A stretch of 6,630 bases of DNA from Deltaproteobacteria bacterium RIFCSPLOWO2_12_FULL_60_16 (GCA_001798565.1 MGSR01000068.1:1-6630), one strand, 5' to 3'. Shown: positions 1 through 5,667, counted from the stretch's first letter. Program-made: numbers and translations. The notes: generated by a model from the letters alone, not told the origin.

Positions 1-2
1 TC

Positions 3-776
3 GACCTGCGCTACTTTTTCAACTCCCAGGGGCAGGTCGAGCGCAAGGAGCAGGATACCGACGGCGACGGCAAGGCCGATCTCCGGCTCTTCTACGAGAA
101 CGGCGAGCCGGCCCGGAGCGAGGAGGACCGCAATGGCGACGGCCGGGCAGACCGGGTGACCTTCTTCCAGGGGGGAAAGATCAGCCGCCTGGAAGAAGAC
201 ACCAACGGAGACGGCAGTATGGACAGCTTCTCCTTTTTCCAGAACGGCCAATTGGCCAGGAAGGAGATCGACCGCAAGCATACGGGAGCCATAGATCTGC
301 GGGGATACTACCGGGAGGGGCGCCTGCTCAGACAGGAGGAGGATCTCAACGGAGACGGCAAGCCGGATCGGATCCTCTACTTCTCGGGCGAGGAGCTGGT
401 GCGCAGAGAAGAGGACTCGCGCGCACAGGGAAAATTCGACCTGATCGAGTTTTTCGCGGGCGGAAAGCTGACGCGCAGGCTGTCGGACGGCAAAGGAAAC
501 GGCAGTCTCGATACCCTGGACTTTTTTAAAGACGACAAGCTGATCCGAGAGGAGCGCGACTCGGATGGCGACGGCATCTTTGATATACGCCTGTTCTTCG
601 ACGAGAGCGGCCAGGAGCTTAAGCGGGAGACCGACACCAACAAAGACCGGCGGGCCGACGTCTGGGTGACCTTCGAGAATGGCAAGCGGACCCTGCAGGA
701 AGAAGACCTCGATTTCAACGGTAAGGTCGATGTCCGCTATTTTTTTAAGGACGAGCACGTGGTAAAAGAGGAGCAA
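3..776 (+). repeat. Tandem 72-bp coding repeat, 24-aa calcium-loop/hairpin units
   Basis: After a partial unit at 3-53, units begin at 54, 126, 198, 270, 342, 414, 486, 558, 633 and 705. All are 24 codons except the one at 558, which has 25. Canonical loops are DTDGDG, DRNGDG, DTNGDG, DLNGDG and DSDGDG. Degenerate ones are DRKHTG, DSRAQG, DGKGNG, DTNKDR and DLDFNG. Loop position 9 is Asp in every full unit. At DNA level the core AACGGAGACGGCA recurs, while the hairpin codons have diverged. This points to old internal duplication under protein-level selection rather than a recent expansion. Confidence 0.85.
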
Positions 777-920
777 GTGGCTGAGGCCGAACCCAATCCC
801 CCTGCCCTGCCCTTCGCTTCCGTCCAGGACGAGCTGCGCAGCCTATCGGCTGAGCGAGAGCAGGAAGGAAAAAAGGCCGCAACCACAACAGTCAAAGAGC
901 CAGAGGCAGCTAAGCATTGA
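3..920 (+). CDS. EF-hand-loop/beta-hairpin repeat protein, 5' end outside the window
   Basis: The frame is open from the first bases to the TGA at 918-920, giving the last 305 residues; the start and any signal peptide lie upstream. A GTG at 156 is internal, because the repeats continue unbroken before it. Nearly everything visible is a tandem array of 24-residue units: an Asp-rich loop of the form DxNGDGxxD, then a hairpin resembling YFxNGxLVRxEE. Ten full units and one partial unit are present, followed by a 47-residue Pro/Ala/Glu/Lys tail (nt 777-917) without repeats. The loops resemble calcium-binding EF-hand or dockerin loops and the hairpins resemble YwqK/MORN-type repeats. Calcium binding and an envelope location are inferred. 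The stop overlaps the start of the next gene by 4 nt, indicating co-transcription and probable translational coupling. The specific function is unknown; I know no named family for the whole protein. Confidence 0.85.
   Translation, partial: DLRYFFNSQGQVERKEQDTDGDGKADLRLFYENGEPARSEEDRNGDGRADRVTFFQGGKISRLEEDTNGDGSMDSFSFFQNGQLARKEIDRKHTGAIDLRGYYREGRLLRQEEDLNGDGKPDRILYFSGEELVRREEDSRAQGKFDLIEFFAGGKLTRRLSDGKGNGSLDTLDFFKDDKLIREERDSDGDGIFDIRLFFDESGQELKRETDTNKDRRADVWVTFENGKRTLQEEDLDFNGKVDVRYFFKDEHVVKEEQVAEAEPNPPALPFASVQDELRSLSAEREQEGKKAATTTVKEPEAAKH
903..920 (+). promoter_or_regulatory. TTG start overlapping upstream stop, with weak RBS
   Basis: The start TTG (917-919) shares bases with the TGA stop of the preceding gene (918-920). 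An in-frame TAA at 911-913 excludes any earlier start, and the next codons already encode the hydrophobic signal peptide, so TTG 917 is effectively forced. Only a weak purine stretch (GAGG, 903-906) lies about 10 nt upstream. Translation probably depends on ribosomes finishing the upstream gene. Confidence 0.7.
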
Positions 921-2080
921 GCGCAACTATACTGAGTCCAGCACTGCTTCTTTTTCTCCTCCTGGCGGCTTGCGACCCGGTGCCCTTACAATACCCTCCG
1001 GGAAGCTCTCCCTATCCGCCAACCGGCGCGGCTGCGCCTGCGGCAACCCCTCCGGCCAGCCCTTCCTCACCCTCCGCTTCCCCCCAGGCCCAGGCAAGCG
1101 GATCCCAGCGCGGCCAATACGTCTGGGAGAGAATGATGGACGGGGTGGCGATGGGAGGCTCTATCGCCGGCCCCTACGGCGCTGCGGCGGGTTTGGTCTT
1201 CGGAGTATTTTACGGACTTGCCACCGCCGACTCTCATTACGCACAGCTCAACGCTCAGATTCAGGCAGAACAGGCCAAGGACAAGGATCTGGAGGCGCAG
1301 ATCGAGCGTGAGATAGAGCGCCAAAGAGAGCTGGAAGCCCAACTGGGAAAGACAGCGGATCCCCCGGAGCGGCAGGCGACCGGGGCGATCCAGGTTGCGC
1401 AAAAGGCGGCGCAGGAGAAAAAAACCGAGCCGAAGACCGACGACAAGAAAGCAGAGCAGGCCGCGCTCGCATCCTTGAGCAAAAGGGAGCTTCCGCCCGC
1501 GCAGCCGGCCAGCCCCTTTAAAAACATCCAGGTCAGGGACATCAACGGAGACGGAATACCGGATCTCTGGATCTATCATAATCCGCTCCGCCCCGAAGAG
1601 ATCGTCCGCCAGGAAGAGGATACAGACGGAGACGGCAGGGTTGACACCTGGAGCTATTTCAACAACGGAAGTCTGGTGCGGCGCGAGGTGGATAGCCGCA
1701 AGCGCGGCAGCCCCGATACTGTTTATCTCTATGACCGGGAAAAGATCGTTCGCGAAGAGCGCGATGAGAACGGCGACGGCCAGACGAGCTTTCGCGCCTA
1801 TTACCAGAATGGACGCCTGGCGAGAGTGGAGAAAGATCTCGACCGGGACGGGAAAATGGATCTCTGGACCTACTACGATACCACCAGGGAAGGAGAGCTG
1901 GTTGCGAAAGAAGAAAGGGACCTCAACGGAGACGGCGCCGCAGACTTGTGGTCCCACTACGAATCGGGCCGGCTGGTGCGGCGGGATGTGAGCGCCGCGG
2001 GGCTGGAGATCCTCTCCAAGCAGGAGGAGATCCCGGCCTTGCGTTTGGAGCCCGAAACCCCGCGCCACCCTGGAAGCTAA
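917..2080 (+). CDS. Lipoprotein with glycine zipper, coiled coil and six calcium-loop/hairpin repeats
   Basis: The protein has 387 residues. Residues 1-19 form a lipoprotein signal with lipobox L16-A17-A18-C19, so Cys19 should be lipidated. Asp20 at +2 is the Lol-avoidance residue in enterobacteria and would favour inner-membrane retention if that rule holds here. Residues 21-65 are Pro/Ala/Ser-rich and probably disordered. Residues 76-103 are a Gly/Ala-rich hydrophobic stretch with repeated Gly spacing (glycine zipper-like). Residues 108-143 are a charged Gln/Glu-rich likely coiled coil, and 144-205 a Lys/Ala/Pro linker. Residues 208-358 hold six units of the same repeat as the upstream gene, with loops DINGDG, DTDGDG, DSRKRG, DENGDG, DLDRDG and DLNGDG. 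The gene overlaps its upstream partner by 4 nt and ends 2 nt before the TonB-like gene, so the three very likely form one transcript. The signal peptide has no Lys or Arg before its hydrophobic core, which is unusual. Function is not recognised; an envelope scaffold linked to the TonB system is my inference. Confidence 0.85.
   Translation: MSATILSPALLLFLLLAACDPVPLQYPPGSSPYPPTGAAAPAATPPASPSSPSASPQAQASGSQRGQYVWERMMDGVAMGGSIAGPYGAAAGLVFGVFYGLATADSHYAQLNAQIQAEQAKDKDLEAQIEREIERQRELEAQLGKTADPPERQATGAIQVAQKAAQEKKTEPKTDDKKAEQAALASLSKRELPPAQPASPFKNIQVRDINGDGIPDLWIYHNPLRPEEIVRQEEDTDGDGRVDTWSYFNNGSLVRREVDSRKRGSPDTVYLYDREKIVREERDENGDGQTSFRAYYQNGRLARVEKDLDRDGKMDLWTYYDTTREGELVAKEERDLNGDGAADLWSHYESGRLVRRDVSAAGLEILSKQEEIPALRLEPETPRHPGS
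1538..1990 (+). repeat. Six tandem 24- to 28-aa calcium-loop/hairpin units
   Basis: Units start at residues 208, 235, 259, 283, 307 and 335 of the lipoprotein. Four are exactly 24 residues. The first (27) and fifth (28) carry 3-4 extra residues in the hairpin turn (NPLRPEE and DTTREGE). Five of six loops keep D1, D5, G6 and an acidic or Asn residue at position 3. The third (DSRKRG) has lost D5, and the fourth has Ser instead of Asp at position 9. The units are clearly paralogous to those of the preceding gene, so the two genes share a common repeat ancestor. Confidence 0.85.
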
Positions 2081-2082
2081 GA

Positions 2083-3099
2083 ATGGCTCAAGAAGCGACA
2101 GAGAGTTGGGCGGAGCTGGCGCTCTATTCGCTGGTTAGAAACCCCTTTTTACCTCTCTCCCTGGCCCTGCATGTGGCGATCTTTTACCTCTTCGGCGCGC
2201 TGGCTCTGGCGGTCAACCCCGATGATGCCGTGGTCTCCATCCCGATCCAGCTCCTGGACGTGGGCGCAGGAACATCCAAAGACAAGAGCATAGGCCCGGA
2301 TCGTGGCCCGGGGGGGCCGCGCGCGCTGCCAAGACTCGGCTTTCCGGAAATCGCCCGGCAGCAATCGGGAAAGCTCGACTCCGGCTCAGTGGAAAACTTA
2401 ACTCCAAGCAAGGAGTCCGTGCCGGCGCCTGCCGACAGCGCCCCCGCGCTCCCCCGCCCCAGGCTCCTGGCCGATCTGGGGCGCCCGCGGCCTTTTGCCG
2501 TAAAAGAGAGCGCGCCGGACTCGTTGGTCCGGCTCCCGACCAAGGATAGCGCGCCGGACCCGGCACCGGCCGCCAACCAGAACCTGAATCAGAGAAGCCT
2601 TGCCGCGCTTAAAGGCAAAGGCGACGGAGAAGGAATACGCGCGCTGAACGAGGGCGCTCAGATTCCCGGGGCCCTGAAGGGAACAGGCACAGGCACGGGG
2701 CCCTATGGCGTGCCGGGGGGGATAAGAGAAGGAAGCGGGATCCGGGGAGGCGGAACGGGCAGCGGCAGCGGCGGCGGCAGCTCCTCAGGGCTTAAGGGGG
2801 CATTGAGCGCGGATTACAACCAGTACCTCAAGCTGATAGAAAAACGGGTTTTCTCCGTCTGGAAATATCCCGACGGCGTGACCGGAGTGCAGAAAGTCAG
2901 TGTCCGCTTCGCACTGGATAAAGCCGGCAAGCTCAGCCAGGTGGAGGTCCTGGACTCCACCGACCTGAGAATCAACGGCAGCGCCCTGGAGGCGATGAAA
3001 AAGGCCTCCCCATTTCCCCCCATCCCGGAAAGCCTGCGCGATCTGGCGGGCGAATCCCTCATCATTCGCTTCACCGTGGACATCCGCATCCGTGGATAG
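2083..3099 (+). CDS. tonB: TonB-family energy transducer
   Basis: The protein has 338 residues. I chose the ATG at 2083 because GGAAG (2072-2076) sits 6 nt upstream, it lies just after the previous stop, and it leaves a short N-terminal tail before the anchor; an earlier in-frame start at 1948 would run through the repeat gene. A single membrane segment at about 21-43 contains S26-x3-H30, the same Ser/His spacing as the TonB anchor residues that couple to ExbB/ExbD. The periplasmic part has a Pro/Arg/Lys-containing region (60-165), then a strongly Gly-rich linker (197-239). A C-terminal TonB domain spans about 241-338, with the W260-K-Y262-P263 element, V-x-F-x-L-D, G282-K-L and the late PFPPIP stretch (310-315). 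It would transmit proton-motive energy from ExbB/ExbD to a partner in the outer envelope. The linker is richer in Gly than the classical Pro/Glu/Lys linker of E. coli TonB. TolA-like use cannot be excluded. Confidence 0.88.
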   Translation: MAQEATESWAELALYSLVRNPFLPLSLALHVAIFYLFGALALAVNPDDAVVSIPIQLLDVGAGTSKDKSIGPDRGPGGPRALPRLGFPEIARQQSGKLDSGSVENLTPSKESVPAPADSAPALPRPRLLADLGRPRPFAVKESAPDSLVRLPTKDSAPDPAPAANQNLNQRSLAALKGKGDGEGIRALNEGAQIPGALKGTGTGTGPYGVPGGIREGSGIRGGGTGSGSGGGSSSGLKGALSADYNQYLKLIEKRVFSVWKYPDGVTGVQKVSVRFALDKAGKLSQVEVLDSTDLRINGSALEAMKKASPFPPIPESLRDLAGESLIIRFTVDIRIRG

Positions 3100-3126
3100 A
3101 GTCTCAGGCCGGTTTCGATCAATCTG

Positions 3127-3153
3127 TTGGACCTGCTGTTGATTAAATATTAT
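3127..3153 (+). promoter_or_regulatory. Possible exbB promoter
   Basis: The 95-bp gap before exbB is clearly more AT-rich than its surroundings. TTGGAC (3127-3132) and TATTAT (3148-3153) could be -35 and -10 elements, but the spacer is only 15 nt; TATCAT at 3151-3156 would give 18 nt. A separate promoter for exbB-exbD is plausible from the gap size. The -35 match is poor, so this is a candidate only. Confidence 0.3.
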
Positions 3154-3159
3154 CATCAG
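3136..3159 (+). promoter_or_regulatory. 24-bp imperfect dyad upstream of exbB, possible operator
   Basis: The arms CTGTTGAT (3136-3143) and ATCATCAG (3152-3159) are inverted repeats matching at 7 of 8 positions. They flank the AT-rich centre TAAATATT, and 9 of 12 base pairs of the whole dyad are complementary. It overlaps the possible -10 box. The right part contains ATTATCA (3149-3155), identical to one arm of the Fur 7-1-7 consensus, but the other arm (TGATTAA, 3140-3146) matches only 5 of 7 and the spacer is 2 nt. A regulator site is plausible; Fur identity is weak. Confidence 0.4.
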
Positions 3160-3179
3160 GTAATCTCGCTAAAAATGCG

Positions 3180-3185
3180 AAAGGA
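3180..3185 (+). promoter_or_regulatory. Ribosome binding site of exbB
   Basis: AAAGGA ends 9 nt before the ATG at 3195. This supports that start, which also leaves a normal short N-terminal segment before the first ExbB membrane helix. Confidence 0.6.
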
Positions 3186-3194
3186 CATCTCCCT

Positions 3195-3818
3195 ATGCAG
3201 CAAGGCTTGAACCTCCTAGAGATCATTCACAAAGGCGCCATCGCCACCTACCCGCTCATCGTCATGTCCGTGATCAGCGTCGCGGTGGTGCTCGAACGGC
3301 TGTGGTCTCTCCGAAACATCGGCACGGTGACTCTGAGACTCAGCGAGTCGATCATGGACCCCATCGGCAAGGGGCAGAAAGATCTGGCCTTGGCGATGTG
3401 CCGGCAGAATGCCCAGTGTCCCGCGGCGCGGATATTCATGCACGTCATCTCCAGATTCGGCGGTGAAAACTTTGAGACCGCCAGCGCGCTGGCGGCCGAG
3501 GCGATGTTTGAGGAAACGCAAACGATGCGCAAGCACCTCTGGATCCTGGGGACCGTGGCGAGCAGCGCCCCTTTCATCGGTTTGCTGGGAACCGTCATCG
3601 GGATCATCAAATCCTTCGAGAGCATGGCCATTGTCGGGACCGGCGGCTTTACGGTGGTCGCCGCGGGGATCTCCGAGGCGCTCGTCGCCACGGCCCTGGG
3701 GCTGGGCGTCGCCATCATAGCCCTGATCTTCTACAACTACTTTCAAACCCGCATCGGCAATCTGAACGGGCTCTTCCGCATCCAGGTCGGAAAGATCCTG
3801 CAGAAGCTCGGCCAGTAA
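3195..3818 (+). CDS. exbB: ExbB/TolQ/MotA-family proton channel subunit
   Basis: The protein has 207 residues, somewhat shorter than E. coli ExbB (244). Three membrane segments are visible: about 15-35, 116-138 and 158-182, with a cytoplasmic loop of about 80 residues between the first two, the classical ExbB/TolQ topology. Key channel residues are present: T133 in GLLGTVIG of helix 2, and E161 and T166 in ISEALVATA of helix 3. Their spacing (28 and 5 residues) equals that of T148, E176 and T181 in E. coli ExbB, so the channel should be functional. It would form the pentameric inner-membrane channel around an ExbD dimer and use proton-motive force to drive the TonB-like protein encoded upstream. 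exbD follows after 9 nt. The family also includes TolQ and gliding-motor paralogues; the nearby TonB-like gene favours an ExbB assignment. Confidence 0.92.
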   Translation: MQQGLNLLEIIHKGAIATYPLIVMSVISVAVVLERLWSLRNIGTVTLRLSESIMDPIGKGQKDLALAMCRQNAQCPAARIFMHVISRFGGENFETASALAAEAMFEETQTMRKHLWILGTVASSAPFIGLLGTVIGIIKSFESMAIVGTGGFTVVAAGISEALVATALGLGVAIIALIFYNYFQTRIGNLNGLFRIQVGKILQKLGQ

Positions 3819-3823
3819 GGAGG
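3817..3823 (+). promoter_or_regulatory. Strong Shine-Dalgarno of exbD
   Basis: AAGGAGG is a near-complete anti-16S match. It overlaps the exbB stop codon (3816-3818) and lies 4 nt before the ATG at 3828. It is the strongest ribosome site in the window and fits with ExbD being translated efficiently next to ExbB. Confidence 0.75.
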
Positions 3824-3827
3824 AAGC

Positions 3828-4250
3828 ATGGCGATGACGCCGCTCGCGCGCGAGGATAACTCCGACATCGTGGCGGAGATCAACATCACTCCCTTGACGG
3901 ATATTTTTCTCGTCCTGCTGATCATTTTTATGATCACGAGTTCGGCGATCGTGGAGTCCGGCGGCCGGGTGAACCTTCCCTCTGCGGTAAAGACCCAGTC
4001 CGAACCCAGAGGAATCACGGTAACGATCACTCCCAACCGTGAGATCTACGTCAATCAAAAAAAAGTGACCGAGGCCAGCCTGGAAAACTCCTTGCGCGAG
4101 GTCCTGAACGCGAGCCCTGACAAGATTGTGATCTTGCGCGGCGACCGGGATGTGCTGCTGGGGCAGGCGGTGAAGGTGCTGTCTATCATCAAGAAGGCGG
4201 GGGCGTCAGAAATCGCGATCGCCGCGGAATCGGAGAAAACCGCACGCTGA
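3828..4250 (+). CDS. exbD: ExbD/TolR-family biopolymer transport protein
   Basis: The protein has 140 residues, almost the length of E. coli ExbD (141). A short cytoplasmic N-terminus leads into the signature INITPLTDIFLVLLIIFMIT (18-37). It contains Asp25, which aligns with the essential proton-carrying Asp25 of E. coli ExbD and Asp23 of TolR. One membrane helix spans about 26-43. The rest (about 50-132) is the periplasmic domain, with the usual pattern of V-x-I-x-x-N-x-x-I-Y-V-N-x-x-x-V and a late R-x-D-x-x-x-x-Y/L-G-x-x-V-x-V-L-x-I-I-K-x-A-G run. With ExbB it forms the energising channel for the TonB-like protein. It is the last gene of the plus-strand series and converges on the VWA gene. 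There is only one ExbD, unlike systems that carry two. Confidence 0.92.
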   Translation: MAMTPLAREDNSDIVAEINITPLTDIFLVLLIIFMITSSAIVESGGRVNLPSAVKTQSEPRGITVTITPNREIYVNQKKVTEASLENSLREVLNASPDKIVILRGDRDVLLGQAVKVLSIIKKAGASEIAIAAESEKTAR

Positions 4251-4281
4251 CCTCTCAGCTTGCGGCGGCCGTCTGAGGAGG
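4251..4281. terminator. Inverted repeat between convergent genes, possible bidirectional terminator
   Basis: The whole 31-bp gap between the exbD stop and the VWA stop is CCTCTCAG (4251-4258), a GC-rich 14-nt loop, and CTGAGGAGG (4273-4281). The arms pair over 8 bp with one bulge. The position between converging stop codons suits a shared terminator. No T-run follows on either side, so intrinsic termination is not certain. Confidence 0.4.
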
Positions 4282-5595
4282 CTACCGCGCCGGGCCCTTG
4301 CTCTTAGGGGGAGGCTCCTGCGAGCGGCTCAAGCCATCTTCCCGGCTGCGCTCGATCTCTCTCTGGATCTCCTCGCGGCCCTTGCCCAGCCGTTCGACTT
4401 CCAGCTTGAGACTCTTTTCTCTTTCCAGAAACACCTCCAGATCGAGAGAGCGCTGCTCCCCGCGCTGGTAATAGATCGATATCGAATCCCGCGCCGTTCT
4501 CCCGTCACTGGCTCGGGCCAAGAGCTGGATCCGGTTGAGCCCTTCGGCCATGGGAACGGCAGCGGAGAAAAAACCGTCGGCGGCCAGGCGCAGATGGGAG
4601 GCCTTCTGCCCGGTCGTAGCATTGACCACCTCGATGTAGTCGACGCCTACTACGGAGACGTTCTCCAAGACACTCAGGATATCCGCCGGCCTGACGACCG
4701 GGGTAAAAATCCCGCCGCTGTCGCGCGCGATCCCGACAGCGGCTGCAGGATAGGAGAGGGCCTCTTCCCCCAGAGCAAAGACATGGATCTTGATTCCCGC
4801 CTTTCCGGATATGCGGGCGGCGTTCACGGACAAACTGGTATCCTCCTGCGTCACCCTTTTGCCCCCGCCGATCGGCAGCGTAGGAAAGCCGTCGGTCAAC
4901 AGGAATTGCACTCTGACGGCGTCGTCCCTGCGGGCGCTCAGCCCTAAGCCTGCGAGCTCTTTGATGGCCAGGCGGACCCCCGCAACCATATTGGTCCCGC
5001 CGAAGGGGCCTACCATGAGGATATCGTCCAGCCCTTGCCGCACCCGTTCAAAATCGTGGGTAAGAGGCTGGAGCAACCTGGCGTCTTCACCGAACGTAAT
5101 CAAGCCGACGCGCGTTGTCTCAGGGTTGAGCTGGGAGAGGAGCCGGCGAGTGGCGCCGATCTCGGCAGCCAGGATCGAGTTTCTCAAGCTCCGTATCGGC
5201 GGGCCGCTCATGCCGAATCCCCCGCCGAAGATTCCGATCTGCGGTCTGCCCCACTTTGGCGCAGTCCCGGCAGCCGGTAAGTCGGCAACATCACCCAGAT
5301 CCACGCCGGCGTAATGGGCCGTGCTTCCGGACACGTCGATGACGAAAAAGATATCGGCATTGGGAGTGCGCGCCCCCTGGGTGGAGACCTTCCCGCTCAC
5401 CAGGACGCTGTTTTGATCCTGCACGATACGGGAGCCGTCCTGCGGGGAATGGATTTGGACGCTGGGCTCTAACGCCCTGGATTCACAAGAGAATAATAAA
5501 ATCCCTGCAAGGGAAAGCGAGCTGAGCAGACGGCGCATGAGGGCGCGACTCATAAAAACAGAACCACGGGGGCAACCTTTTAAAATAGATAACAT
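4282..5595 (-). CDS. Exported von Willebrand factor A (VWA) domain protein
   Basis: The protein has 437 residues. I chose the ATG at 5593-5595 because AGGGGGA lies just upstream; a Met at residue 15 would also leave a usable signal peptide. The hydrophobic export segment is about 22-36. Cleavage could follow SRA at residue 41, or Cys37 in LFSC could act as a poor lipobox. Residues 44-72 look like the first strands of an Ig-like domain. The VWA domain (about 81-313) has all three MIDAS elements: D87-x-S89-x-S91, T201 and D235, so divalent-metal-dependent ligand binding should be intact. Residues 318-376 are again beta-rich and Ig-like. Residues 384-424 are a highly charged likely coiled coil, and the end is a Pro/Lys/Arg tail. 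No membrane anchor is seen at the C-terminus. It is probably periplasmic or surface-associated and binds a protein partner. It converges with exbD and is divergent from the next gene; its ligand is unknown. Confidence 0.87.
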   Translation of the reverse strand: MLSILKGCPRGSVFMSRALMRRLLSSLSLAGILLFSCESRALEPSVQIHSPQDGSRIVQDQNSVLVSGKVSTQGARTPNADIFFVIDVSGSTAHYAGVDLGDVADLPAAGTAPKWGRPQIGIFGGGFGMSGPPIRSLRNSILAAEIGATRRLLSQLNPETTRVGLITFGEDARLLQPLTHDFERVRQGLDDILMVGPFGGTNMVAGVRLAIKELAGLGLSARRDDAVRVQFLLTDGFPTLPIGGGKRVTQEDTSLSVNAARISGKAGIKIHVFALGEEALSYPAAAVGIARDSGGIFTPVVRPADILSVLENVSVVGVDYIEVVNATTGQKASHLRLAADGFFSAAVPMAEGLNRIQLLARASDGRTARDSISIYYQRGEQRSLDLEVFLEREKSLKLEVERLGKGREEIQREIERSREDGLSRSQEPPPKSKGPAR

Positions 5596-5598
5596 TAT

Positions 5599-5605
5599 TC
5601 CCCCT
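5599..5605 (-). promoter_or_regulatory. Ribosome binding site of the VWA gene
   Basis: On the minus strand AGGGGGA precedes the ATG with about 4 nt from the last G. This favours the start at 5595 over the Met at residue 15, which has no comparable purine stretch. Confidence 0.5.
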
Positions 5606-5630
5606 ACGCTGTAAACGCGGCAGAGGCTAT

Positions 5631-5660
5631 TTGCATAGGTGAAATCCGAAGTGGTATTAT
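5631..5660 (+). promoter_or_regulatory. Possible promoter giving a leaderless mRNA
   Basis: TTGCAT (5631-5636) and TATTAT (5655-5660) are separated by 18 nt and resemble sigma-70-type -35 and -10 boxes; the -10 matches at five of six positions. The -10 ends only 7 nt before the ATG at 5668, so transcription would begin at or next to the start codon. No good Shine-Dalgarno precedes that ATG (only TTAGG in the same 7 nt), which agrees with a leaderless transcript. Confidence 0.4.
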
Positions 5661-5667
5661 TAGGCGT

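Noticed and set aside
3..776. Regular 72-bp periodicity considered as a CRISPR array or noncoding tandem repeat
   Set aside because: The frame stays open throughout, and conservation follows amino-acid positions rather than identical DNA with unique spacers.
777..973. Possibility that the two repeat genes are one gene broken by a frameshift
   Set aside because: The first gene has a non-repeat tail, and the second begins with its own signal peptide and lipobox, so they read as two separate proteins.
1067..2068. Long open frame on the minus strand (333 codons)
   Set aside because: It lies wholly antisense to the repeat lipoprotein. Its translation is a low-complexity mirror of the repeat codons with no domain, and the sense gene has a signal peptide and regular repeats.
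1948..2082. Upstream extension of the TonB-like gene to a start at 1948
   Set aside because: It would overlap the last repeats of the lipoprotein by 133 nt and add 45 residues without homology-like pattern. The ATG at 2083 has a ribosome site and normal spacing.
3216..4058. Long open frame on the minus strand (280 codons) across exbB and exbD
   Set aside because: The sense strand encodes clear ExbB and ExbD with conserved channel residues. The antisense product is rich in His, Asp, Arg and Gly with no recognisable domain, typical of shadow frames in GC-rich DNA.
4594..5314. Plus-strand open frames opposite the VWA gene
   Set aside because: The minus-strand product has an intact VWA fold signature and MIDAS residues. 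The plus-strand frames are fragmented, have no ribosome sites and show no motif.
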